6,328 bases of DNA. Origin: Erythrobacter donghaensis (lineage in GTDB: Bacteria; Pseudomonadota; Alphaproteobacteria; Sphingomonadales; Sphingomonadaceae). The notes under the pieces are model-generated. The model did no database searches. It was not told where the DNA came from and saw nothing but the letters and a program-made list of their open reading frames with translations. Shown here piece by piece: positions 1-6,288 of this stretch; positions within the stretch are counted from its first letter, which is position 1; every line of letters begins with the position of its first letter. The stretch spans positions 1 through 6,328 of the forward strand of contig NZ_LSJS01000014.1 in the NCBI RefSeq assembly GCF_001557325.1. The letters run 5' to 3'. The position numbers and the translations under genes were made by a program.

Positions 1-2
1 CG

Positions 3-467
3 ACCGCACCGGTCGATGTTGCATTGGGCGACTGCGACCTCGGGGTATTCGCCGTCAACGGCACATATGCTGAGTGCATTCAGGTCCTGTCCGGCGTGGC
101 CATCGACAAGCGGCGGCCGTGGCTGGCGGCCACCTTCGCCGATGAAGTGTCGACGCAGTTGCGCGGGCTTTTGCTGATGCGTCCTTTCCACGGACAGCTG
201 CATGTTTGCCTGGTCGAGCCGTGCCTTACCCGGGTTGGCAAACCGATGCTCCTGGTAAGCGCCGACCGAATGCAAGCTTTCGAACTGGATGCGGCTGGCC
301 GTCTGGTGGAGCGTGCCGTGCCTTCCGCGGGAAAGCTCAAGAAGGGCATTGAGCGGGCATGGGCCGATCTCACCCGCCGCATGTTGGCGGTGACCACCGA
401 AGCAGGCGAGTTCCGGTTCGGCAGCTGGATCGCTGTTGTCCCGGTTCAGGAAGCACGGCCCCGCTGA
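3..467 (+). CDS. 3' part of an unrecognised gene, 5' end outside the window
   Basis: The frame is open from the first complete codon (position 3) to TGA at 465-467, giving 154 visible residues. A TTG at 24 could be a start, but it has no ribosome binding site and the frame continues upstream, so I treat the gene as truncated by the window edge. I recognise no family. The visible part is soluble-looking, with no membrane segment or signal peptide. It alternates short hydrophobic strands (VFAVNG, LHVCLVEP, PMLLVSA) with one amphipathic basic helix (about KLKKGIERAWADLTRRML) near the C-terminus, suggesting a small alpha/beta domain. Codon use is GC-rich with strong third-position G/C, which supports real coding and matches the next two genes. 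It is separated from the next gene by a terminator-like hairpin, so it probably ends its own transcript. Confidence 0.65.
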   Translation, partial: TAPVDVALGDCDLGVFAVNGTYAECIQVLSGVAIDKRRPWLAATFADEVSTQLRGLLLMRPFHGQLHVCLVEPCLTRVGKPMLLVSADRMQAFELDAAGRLVERAVPSAGKLKKGIERAWADLTRRMLAVTTEAGEFRFGSWIAVVPVQEARPR

Positions 468-492
468 CGGGCCGTCATCCCCAACCACCGCG

Positions 493-530
493 AAAGGGCG
501 GCGCTCCTCAGGAACGCTGCCCTTTTCTGT
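493..530 (+). terminator. Intrinsic terminator-like hairpin
   Basis: AAAGGGCGGCG (493-503) pairs with CGCTGCCCTTT (515-525): 11 base pairs including one G-T pair. The 11-nt loop can itself form a short TCC/GGA pairing. The 3' arm runs into TTTTCTGT, a partial T-tract. The hairpin begins 25 nt after the upstream stop codon and ends before the next gene's ribosome binding site, as expected for a terminator of the upstream gene. The T-tract is short, so read-through into the next gene is possible. Confidence 0.65.
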
Positions 531-547
531 ATCTGAAAGAAGACTGC

Positions 548-1171
548 ATGCATGATGACGATACCGGCGATGATGATGACGGTGCCCTCCCGGGGTCGGG
601 ATCGCGCCACCCTCTGACGCTGTGCTCGCTCATCATTATCCGCAGCCGCCCGGAATACACCCCGCGTTCTGCGATATCGTCCTACGCCCTGTTCACGGTG
701 AACAAGGTCGGCAAACACGAAGCCCGGTTCGACATTGTCCATCGGGTGTGGAGCCGGGACGATACCAGAGCCGCCATCATCGATGGCTTGGCCGAGCTCA
801 TCCCGGCCGGTTCAACCCTGCTGGTTCGCCATCCACCACGTGCATTCGAGGCGCTACGCCGAACTGGCGCAGAAGGTGATGTCCGCCCACCCAATGACAC
901 GCAGCTGATTTTGCGCCGAGTGCCCGGTCTCCGGCCAATGCCATTCACCGTTCCAAACAGCAGGCTGATCGCAGCCGGACAGCAGCTTGGCCTCGATATG
1001 GCGCTGCGATCTTCTACGCCGATCAAACGTCGGCGCCGGGCACCGCTGGAAGCCATGGCCTTGTGGGGACTCTACACCAATGCGTTCTGTCGCCCGGCAG
1101 AAGCACGGACGCTGATTGCCGCATTCTATGCCTGGCAAGCGATCGAGCGGGCAAAGCCGCTCCCGTTCTGA
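548..1171 (+). CDS. Unrecognised 207-residue protein with acidic N-terminus
   Basis: I do not recognise the family. The frame is open further upstream (from 359), but that part overlaps the previous gene and the terminator. The ATG at 548 is preceded by GAAAGAAG (535-542), a purine-rich ribosome binding site 5 nt away, so I chose it. The protein starts with an aspartate-rich segment (D3-D11, eight Asp in nine residues if Gly and Thr are skipped). A strand-strand-helix-strand stretch follows at about 43-95 (SYALFTVNKVG, EARFDIVHRVW, DDTRAAIIDGLAELIP, STLLVRHP). There is a basic patch KRRRR at 160-164 and a helical, aromatic C-terminus. The 43-95 pattern is compatible with the start of an RNase H-like fold, and the next gene is an RNase H-fold exonuclease, but this is only a topology guess. 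No membrane segment is evident. It lies 143 bp before the exonuclease gene in the same direction and could share its transcript. Confidence 0.6.
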   Translation: MHDDDTGDDDDGALPGSGSRHPLTLCSLIIIRSRPEYTPRSAISSYALFTVNKVGKHEARFDIVHRVWSRDDTRAAIIDGLAELIPAGSTLLVRHPPRAFEALRRTGAEGDVRPPNDTQLILRRVPGLRPMPFTVPNSRLIAAGQQLGLDMALRSSTPIKRRRRAPLEAMALWGLYTNAFCRPAEARTLIAAFYAWQAIERAKPLPF

Positions 1172-1193
1172 CGCCAATGCGTAATGGCGTCAG
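1168..1193. repeat. Perfect 9-bp stem-loop over the stop codon of the 207-residue gene
   Basis: CTGACGCCA (1168-1176) is the exact reverse complement of TGGCGTCAG (1185-1193), with an 8-nt loop. The left arm contains the TGA stop (1169-1171). There is no T-tract on either strand, so it is not a standard intrinsic terminator. It may act as a pause, a 3'-end stabiliser or a weak attenuator before the exonuclease gene. Confidence 0.5.
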
Positions 1194-1280
1194 GGAACGA
1201 GATCGCCGCACACCATAGGCGCAATAGCCCGGGCAACAGCGGCACAGCCGGAAGAGCAACGAAAGGAAGGGGGAAGGGCG

Positions 1281-1298
1281 TGGGTTGGGATCAACCCA
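1281..1298. promoter_or_regulatory. Inverted repeat just upstream of the exonuclease ribosome binding site
   Basis: TGGGTTG (1281-1287) is the exact reverse complement of CAACCCA (1292-1298) with a 4-nt spacer. The pairing can extend outward by a G-T and a C-G pair. It ends 2 nt before the purine-rich ribosome binding site of the exonuclease gene. It could be an operator, or an mRNA hairpin that affects ribosome loading. No promoter is recognisable nearby. The preceding stretch 1257-1279 is strongly purine-rich. Confidence 0.4.
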
Positions 1299-1314
1299 TG
1301 AAAGGAAAAAGGAA

Positions 1315-2109
1315 ATGCCCAAGTTCACGTTCATCGACATCGAGTCCCTCTGGGATCCACAGCTCCACGAGGCCTATCTCGCGATCGATCCGAAAGGCGA
1401 CAGGAATACCGATCGCCATGGCAATATCCGCCACCGTCTCGCCTGCCGGCGCGTTATCGCCGCCGCAGCCTTCGATATCGAAGTGCTGGACAACGGCGCG
1501 ATTGCGATCGGAGGACTCCGCGCGTGGGATGAGCATCAATATGGTGACGAGCTGGAGGTGGTAAGCAGGCTGTTCGAACATCTCCGCCAGCGCCCGGACA
1601 CCCACGCCGTGACCTGGAGCGGGCTCGCGGCCGATTTGCCGCTCCTTACTCTTGCCGCGATCGAGCACCGCCTCGTGCTGCCGCCTCAACTCCGGGCGAA
1701 CATGTTGTATGCTGCCCGGAGCAGTTCATGGCGCCCCCATATCGACCTTGCCTTGCAGATGAAGGGCAATGGGCGCGACTGGTCGCACATGACAGAGGTC
1801 GGCCTGAGGTTGGGCCTTCCTGTCGAGTTGTTCGCAGGCAAGGCGGATATCGCCGAACCGCAGAATGGCGAGGAATGGAAGGCGATGCGCCATCGGGTCG
1901 GCACCGACTGCATCCTCACCGCCATGATCGCGCTGGCTTACTGGAGAGCCAATGACCTGATCGACATCGATCAGGTCGCCGCCCTCCACAACATCGCCGA
2001 CTGGTGCCTGCGGAACAAAGTCGTCGCCGAAGCCCATGAAGCGCCGCTGGCCCAGTTTCGGGCAGAAATGTTCACGCGCATGGGCGACGAGTGGCACGAG
2101 GCGGCATAG
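1315..2109 (+). CDS. Predicted DEDDh 3'-5' exonuclease (RNase H-like fold)
   Basis: The protein has 264 residues and is predicted to remove nucleotides from DNA or RNA 3' ends with two metal ions. Motif I is FIDIES (D8, E10). Motif II is the aspartate of TWSGLAADLPLL (D107), which resembles the FDLP/ADLP pattern of the predicted PolB-like exonuclease family (Pfam DNA_pol_B_exo2). PHIDL (D144) and the LGLP stretch (166-169) also fit that family. Motif III is HRVGTDCILT: H193 is followed by four residues and D198, the DEDDh spacing (H-x4-D), whereas many PolB-like members have Tyr-x3-Asp. All four acidic positions are present, so it should be active. No polymerase domain is attached. ATG 1315 is chosen because AAAGGAAAAAGGAA (1301-1314) lies immediately upstream. 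An in-frame TTG at 1285 lies inside an inverted repeat and is less likely. Its role is probably DNA repair or replication of the host element; it is probably not part of the methylase operon. Confidence 0.82.
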   Translation: MPKFTFIDIESLWDPQLHEAYLAIDPKGDRNTDRHGNIRHRLACRRVIAAAAFDIEVLDNGAIAIGGLRAWDEHQYGDELEVVSRLFEHLRQRPDTHAVTWSGLAADLPLLTLAAIEHRLVLPPQLRANMLYAARSSSWRPHIDLALQMKGNGRDWSHMTEVGLRLGLPVELFAGKADIAEPQNGEEWKAMRHRVGTDCILTAMIALAYWRANDLIDIDQVAALHNIADWCLRNKVVAEAHEAPLAQFRAEMFTRMGDEWHEAA

Positions 2110-2182
2110 CGGTGCCATTGACGATAAACAGTCTCAGCTAAAATGCTCGTATGCTACCCACCTGACAGCCTCATGGCACCGC
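2109..2182. repeat. 10-bp inverted repeat flanking the promoter of the methylase operon
   Basis: GCGGTGCCAT (2109-2118) is the exact reverse complement of ATGGCACCGC (2173-2182), with 54 bp between. The left arm starts at the last base of the exonuclease stop codon and touches the putative -35 box; the right arm lies in the predicted leader. Possible roles are a paired operator or a leader fold. The chance of a perfect 10-bp pair in so short a gap is low but not negligible. Confidence 0.4.
2118..2144 (+). promoter_or_regulatory. Putative sigma70-type promoter of the methylase-nuclease operon
   Basis: TTGACG (2118-2123, five of six bases of consensus) is followed after 15 bp by TAAAAT (2139-2144, five of six). 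The 15-bp spacer is shorter than the preferred 17. Transcription would start near 2151, leaving a leader of about 150 nt before the GTG start. It lies immediately after the exonuclease stop codon in a locally AT-rich patch and is the best promoter candidate in the window. Confidence 0.45.
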
Positions 2183-2275
2183 AAGCTGGTTGCAGGCGTG
2201 CAGGCTGGTGACTATCATGCTGAAGAGCAGTGCCCTCGCGTAACGGCATCGCCATTGGGCTGGGTCGTTGTGCGA

Positions 2276-2290
2276 CCGTTGCAACAACGG
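2276..2290. promoter_or_regulatory. Inverted repeat at the ribosome binding site of the first methyltransferase
   Basis: CCGTTG (2276-2281) and CAACGG (2285-2290) are exact reverse complements with a 3-nt spacer. The right arm overlaps the start of the purine-rich ribosome binding site GGGAAGG (2289-2295). A third copy of the core, CGTTGT (2266-2271), could pair with ACAACG (2284-2289) instead, so two mutually exclusive hairpins are possible. This could be an autoregulatory operator bound by the methyltransferase or a translation-control hairpin. I see no separate controller (C) gene. Confidence 0.35.
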
Positions 2291-2303
2291 GAAGGCAAGT
2301 CTG

Positions 2304-3671
2304 GTGACACTTATTGATGCTGAGGTTTATGGCGCTCGAGGTGATGCTACGCATCTCCCTGAAACTAGCTCGAGCGACCTGCCCTTTCGCCCAATACAGT
2401 ATCTCGGCAACAAGCTCCGCGCCCTTCCGGAAATATTGGACGCCACTGAAGCTTTAATTGGGTCTCATGGCCGGGTTGCAGACCTGTTTACAGGAACAAC
2501 AGTGGTAGCGCAGGCGTTCGCGCGACGTGGGTATCAAGTCAGCGCCGTCGATACGCAGAGGTACGCGGTAATCTTTGCGAAAGCTATGTTGGGGATCGGC
2601 AAAGGACCTCGCGAGTCATGTAGCTTCGCCACGCTTGCAGCGGCTGGACTAACTGCATCGAACATCAATCTTGGTGATGAATGGACGCCTTATTTAGTCA
2701 GCGAAGACGAAGCAATTCGTCGGGGAGATGCGCTGGCATTGGAAGAGATTTACTCTAGCCTACCGCTGATTTGGAGAACACCAAATCATGCCCTTCGCGC
2801 TCGCGTCGAGGCCGGGGAGAGACGCTCTGCGCTAGAAGAGTCCATGCTGCTCACCAACATATATGCAGGCTCATACTTTGGGGTCCGGCAAGCACTCGCC
2901 TTAGACGAATTGAGGCACAACGTGCAATTGGCTCGCTCGGCAGGCCGTATCACGGATTGGCAGTACTCCGCCTCGCTAACTGCAATCATGTCAGCAGCCT
3001 CCGCTGCTGCTCACACGGCAGGCAAGCATTTCGCCCAGCCGCTCAACGCTGGCAGTTCACGAAACGAACGATTTCTAGCCGCTCGCCTTTTGCAGGACCG
3101 TCGCATAAATATCGAACGAGGGTTCGCAGAAGCCTGTGAGGCAATCAACAATCACGCGAACCGAATTGATTGCGACCATGAAGCTTGGCGGGGGCCCGCT
3201 GAAATATATGCCATAGATGGAAAAAGGGCTGATCTGTATTATTTAGATCCCCCCTACACCGCGCAGCAATACTCGAGATTTTATCATGTTTTAGAGACCA
3301 TTTGCACCTATGATTATCCGAAACTTTTCGAGAACGGGCATTTGACCACTGGATTGTACCCAACTGAACGTTACAAATCGTCTTTTTCCTCTAAACGAAA
3401 GGCGCCTTTGGCATTCCAAGCGATTATAAATGCGGCCAATACAAGTGGCGCGGCCCTGGTGATAAGCTACTCTCAATCCTCTGCTAGTTCGCGTGGCAAC
3501 GCACGAATGATTTCCCTCGAGCAGTTGCTTGATATCTGTTTCGGCGAATATGGGCGCTCGAACGTCGAGTGCATTCAGCTAAGTCACCGTTATCGTCAAT
3601 TTAACAGCGCTTCAGCGTCCAACGCCAAGCGTGATGACCCTGAGATTTTGATTACATGCAAACGACGTTGA
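2304..3671 (+). CDS. DNA N6-adenine methyltransferase 1, D12 class
   Basis: This 455-residue enzyme should transfer a methyl group from S-adenosylmethionine to the N6 of adenine at a specific site, marking self DNA. Numbered from the GTG start: PIQYLGNK (30-37) is the motif X region, DLFTGT (60-65) the SAM-binding motif I, and YLDPPY (313-318) catalytic motif IV. QYSRFYHVLETI follows motif IV and SYS is at 388-390, as in Dam-related D12 enzymes. The order X-I-long insert-IV makes it alpha-group. The roughly 250 residues between motifs I and IV, about twice the Dam spacing, probably hold the target recognition domain. There is no in-frame ATG before motif I. GTG 2304 is chosen because GGGAAGG lies 8 nt upstream; TTG 2268 would add 12 residues but lacks a clear ribosome binding site. 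It is AT-richer than the left-flank genes and overlaps the next gene by 16 nt. The recognition sequence cannot be read from the protein. Confidence 0.9.
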   Translation: MTLIDAEVYGARGDATHLPETSSSDLPFRPIQYLGNKLRALPEILDATEALIGSHGRVADLFTGTTVVAQAFARRGYQVSAVDTQRYAVIFAKAMLGIGKGPRESCSFATLAAAGLTASNINLGDEWTPYLVSEDEAIRRGDALALEEIYSSLPLIWRTPNHALRARVEAGERRSALEESMLLTNIYAGSYFGVRQALALDELRHNVQLARSAGRITDWQYSASLTAIMSAASAAAHTAGKHFAQPLNAGSSRNERFLAARLLQDRRINIERGFAEACEAINNHANRIDCDHEAWRGPAEIYAIDGKRADLYYLDPPYTAQQYSRFYHVLETICTYDYPKLFENGHLTTGLYPTERYKSSFSSKRKAPLAFQAIINAANTSGAALVISYSQSSASSRGNARMISLEQLLDICFGEYGRSNVECIQLSHRYRQFNSASASNAKRDDPEILITCKRR

Positions 3672-4915
3672 TTCAGCGCTATCTTGGCAATAAGTCGCTC
3701 CTGGCCGACACGATCGTCGATCTTGTTAAGGGAATAGCCTCGCCGGGGGACTTGATATTCGATGCATTCTCTGGGTCGCTCGCCGTATCAACGGCCCTGC
3801 GCTCCGCCGGTTTCGAAGTTGCTCCAAACGATATCAATCATTTTTCTTGGCTGTTCGCGAAAGCCTACTTTTCAGCTGGCGAGCTACCTGATCCGCCGGG
3901 CCTCACACCGATGAGTCCCGCTGTGTCTTGGGCCTACTGGCAAGAGGAACTCGAACGGCTCACCGAAGAAGATGTGAGCGATGTCCCCACTCGCTACAGG
4001 CGGACGGACATCTTCGATCACTACTGTGAAGAAGGTCAAAAGAGCGGCTTTGTAAGCAAACGAGGTACATCTGGCCGTCGTAAGTTTTTCTCCGCAGCGA
4101 ACGCCTGCGCTATTGATCGCGCGCTAAGTAGGATCCGATTCCGATATGAGACGGGGCTGATAACTGAACAAGGACGTTGCATCCTTACTGCCGCTCTCAT
4201 CAGTGCGGTCGAAAAGGTCAGCAACACTCAAGGGACGTATCACGACTTCCCGAGAGGATTCGTAGACAGCAGAGCCCTTAAGCCGATTTCTTTGCGGATG
4301 CCCGACCCGGCAGTCTTCTCGGGGCCACCTAGCCGGTACATCGGCAAGGCTCAAGACTCACTCGAATTCGCAAAATTTCTTCCGCGCCATCGTGTAATTT
4401 ATCTCGACCCGCCTTATAATTTCCGGCAATATACTTCTTATTACTTTATGCTAAATCTTCTCTCTTGCTATGCGGACATTGCAGATCTAGATGGATATTT
4501 TTCTAACATACAGTATGTTAGAGGTCAAAATATGAAGGATGACTTCAAGTCAACGTTCTGTAATCGAGATAAATTTATCCCATCACTTCGAACGCTGATT
4601 GAACGCTCTGACGCCGATTACGTGATCCTAAGCTATTTCGATGGCCCAAACCATTGGGGGAACTTCAAGTCGGAGAGTGCAGAAACAGAGGGTAAGAAAC
4701 TTCTGGAACAATTCTTCCACAGCGACCTGTTCGTTGAGGGCTCCTATAACTTCGTTCCCGTCGAGAGGCGGAACTATCAGAGCTATGGGGGTTATAGCGG
4801 AAAACCAATCCAAGAATTCCTTTTCGTAGCGCGTAAGGGTAAGCCTGCAGAGAACGTAGATGATCTCGGGAGTGCGCAGTGGATTGGACAGGGCTCGGCC
4901 TTAGGGACCGTGTAA
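3656..4915 (+). CDS. DNA N6-adenine methyltransferase 2, D12 class
   Basis: This 419-residue enzyme belongs to the same class as the preceding one but is clearly a different sequence. RYLGNK is at 8-13, IFDAFSGS (34-41) is the SAM loop, YLDPPYNFRQY (249-259) contains catalytic DPPY at 251-254, and LSYF is at 325-328. The variable part between motif I and DPPY (about 215 residues) has no obvious likeness to that of methyltransferase 1, suggesting a different target strand or sequence. The ATG start overlaps the upstream gene by 16 nt, in another frame. Its ribosome binding site is weak (TGAGA further upstream), which fits translational coupling. The protein begins only seven residues before YLGNK, so the start is well bounded. 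Base composition falls to about 35% GC at 4441-4500, the most AT-rich part of the window. It probably methylates the strand opposite to that modified by methyltransferase 1. Confidence 0.9.
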   Translation: MQTTLIQRYLGNKSLLADTIVDLVKGIASPGDLIFDAFSGSLAVSTALRSAGFEVAPNDINHFSWLFAKAYFSAGELPDPPGLTPMSPAVSWAYWQEELERLTEEDVSDVPTRYRRTDIFDHYCEEGQKSGFVSKRGTSGRRKFFSAANACAIDRALSRIRFRYETGLITEQGRCILTAALISAVEKVSNTQGTYHDFPRGFVDSRALKPISLRMPDPAVFSGPPSRYIGKAQDSLEFAKFLPRHRVIYLDPPYNFRQYTSYYFMLNLLSCYADIADLDGYFSNIQYVRGQNMKDDFKSTFCNRDKFIPSLRTLIERSDADYVILSYFDGPNHWGNFKSESAETEGKKLLEQFFHSDLFVEGSYNFVPVERRNYQSYGGYSGKPIQEFLFVARKGKPAENVDDLGSAQWIGQGSALGTV

Positions 4916-6288
4916 TCGAATGGCTCGAAGCTGCATCTGAGGCACGATATGCGCAAGACAGGCGCCTAGATCCCTTCGCCACGTCTATGCGCGATTTCGA
5001 TGATGCTTCAGCGCACCTAAAAGCGATCCGAAAGGGCAATCCGCCCGCGGTAACGGACGCGCGACAGCGCATAACTGACCTGAAAAATGCGGGTCTCGTG
5101 GTGACAGGTGGTGAGGCGCTTACGGACCTCGGCTCGGAGGTTCTTGGCGCTTGGGAGCGATACGGTGTCGACTCTGATGCCAAGACCGATGAACTTGCCC
5201 GCCTTCTTCTGATGGCCCTCGAGGCGCGCCGGATTGGCGACAAGGGCTTCGATTCATTCTTCGCATATTGGTCGGACCTAAGGACGCACTTCGATCCCCT
5301 CCAACTAATCGATAACTGGGATTCGCTCTATCAAATCAATTACCTCGATTTCGAGAGAGAAGGTTTCTCCCCCGGATTAGCATACCGCGACGAGAGCATC
5401 GAAGTCGCTGACATCGAATTCGACCTTGCGGAGTACGCGCGAAACACCGGAGCAAGCGCAGCCGCAATTAGCGGCGGAGAGAGGATCGAAGACGCAATCG
5501 GCGGGAAGGTACCACGCGGTCGCCATCGCGCCACGTTCTGCATGGCTTTGGAAATCGTCTTAAGTGACGGTCAGTCCGCACCTGCAATTCTCAATCATTT
5601 CGGTTTCCCCAAAAAACCCACTCTATGGTCGCCATTCAACGAGACTCAAAAGGCCAAGATTGAAGCGATTCTCGCTGATTATGGCGCGTCCATAGAGCCG
5701 CCTACCCTAGAGATCATCGCTGGTGCGGTAGGGGCTAGCGGGGACGAAGCTCTACCGCCTTTACCGAAGCCTGCGCCGGTTCTCCCAGCCGAGATCGACT
5801 TTTCGTCCGTTCTTGTTGACCGTCCGAGACCAAAGGCCGAACCGTCCGGGGGCGGAAAAGGGGGTGGGCCGAAAAAAGTCGATCACAAGCAGAAGGCTCA
5901 TGCGAATGATGCGGTTGGCAAGCTTGGAGAGGAATTCGCTATTGCCTACGAGAGGTGGCGATTGCGTGAAAAACCCGAATTGGTGAAGAAGCTCAGGCAT
6001 GTGTCGGAGGAAGACGACACACTCGGATATGACATCGAGTCATTCGAGTTGGATGGCACGCCCCGATATATTGAGGTCAAAGGAACGCTTGGCCCAATGG
6101 AAACCAGATTTTTCTTATCCGCATCCGAATTGGCGTGCGCAGATACAAAGGGTGAGCAGTACGTAATTCTTAGAGTTGCTCAATTAGCGAACGCGCCCAA
6201 ATGTTGTGAGATCCGATATCCGTTTGCTGGAAAGATCACCCTCACTCCAACTACTTATAGCGTAGCATTCGAGGTATCCATCCGGTGA
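4879..6288 (+). CDS. Putative restriction endonuclease: winged helix plus DUF3883 (PD-(D/E)XK) domain
   Basis: This 469-residue protein is the likely nuclease partner of the two methyltransferases. Residues about 57-95 (ITDLKNAGLV, then an EALTDLGSEVL helix) look like a winged helix and may help recognise DNA. Residues about 100-285 are mostly helical and unassigned. Residues 286-332 are a Pro/Gly-rich linker, followed by a basic patch (331-341). The C-terminal part (about 343-435) matches DUF3883/NOV_C: GKLGEEF (E351/E352), GYDIES (D385), YIEVKGT (E399, K401), then FFLSASEL and YVILRV. D385 and E399-x-K401 form a PD-(D/E)XK active site, so DNA cleavage is expected though not proven. The GTG start is preceded by GGGAG (4868-4872) 6 nt away and overlaps methyltransferase 2 by 37 nt. 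Placing the nuclease last, behind both methylases, suits safe establishment. Alternatives are a methylation-dependent nuclease or a non-cleaving DNA-binding partner. Confidence 0.82.
   Translation: MDWTGLGLRDRVIEWLEAASEARYAQDRRLDPFATSMRDFDDASAHLKAIRKGNPPAVTDARQRITDLKNAGLVVTGGEALTDLGSEVLGAWERYGVDSDAKTDELARLLLMALEARRIGDKGFDSFFAYWSDLRTHFDPLQLIDNWDSLYQINYLDFEREGFSPGLAYRDESIEVADIEFDLAEYARNTGASAAAISGGERIEDAIGGKVPRGRHRATFCMALEIVLSDGQSAPAILNHFGFPKKPTLWSPFNETQKAKIEAILADYGASIEPPTLEIIAGAVGASGDEALPPLPKPAPVLPAEIDFSSVLVDRPRPKAEPSGGGKGGGPKKVDHKQKAHANDAVGKLGEEFAIAYERWRLREKPELVKKLRHVSEEDDTLGYDIESFELDGTPRYIEVKGTLGPMETRFFLSASELACADTKGEQYVILRVAQLANAPKCCEIRYPFAGKITLTPTTYSVAFEVSIR

Noticed and set aside
359..547. 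Upstream extension of the 207-residue protein's frame
   Set aside because: It overlaps the preceding gene's 3' end and runs through the terminator hairpin, whereas ATG 548 has a suitable ribosome binding site.
1168..1193. Stem-loop as an intrinsic terminator
   Set aside because: The stem is perfect but neither strand has a T-tract after it, so I list it only as an inverted repeat.
2143..2211. Short leader ORF of 22 codons starting at ATG 2143
   Set aside because: The ATG overlaps the putative -10 box, so it would not be within the transcript, and there is no ribosome binding site.
2036..2317. Plus-strand open frame spanning the exonuclease end and the operon leader, a candidate controller protein
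   Set aside because: Most of it overlaps the exonuclease in another frame, the translation has no helix-turn-helix pattern, and no ribosome binding site is convincing.
4665..5243. 192-codon open frame on the minus strand
   Set aside because: It lies across the 3' end of methyltransferase 2 and the 5' half of the nuclease gene. Its translation is Ser/Arg-rich and low in complexity, typical of an antisense shadow of GC-rich coding DNA.
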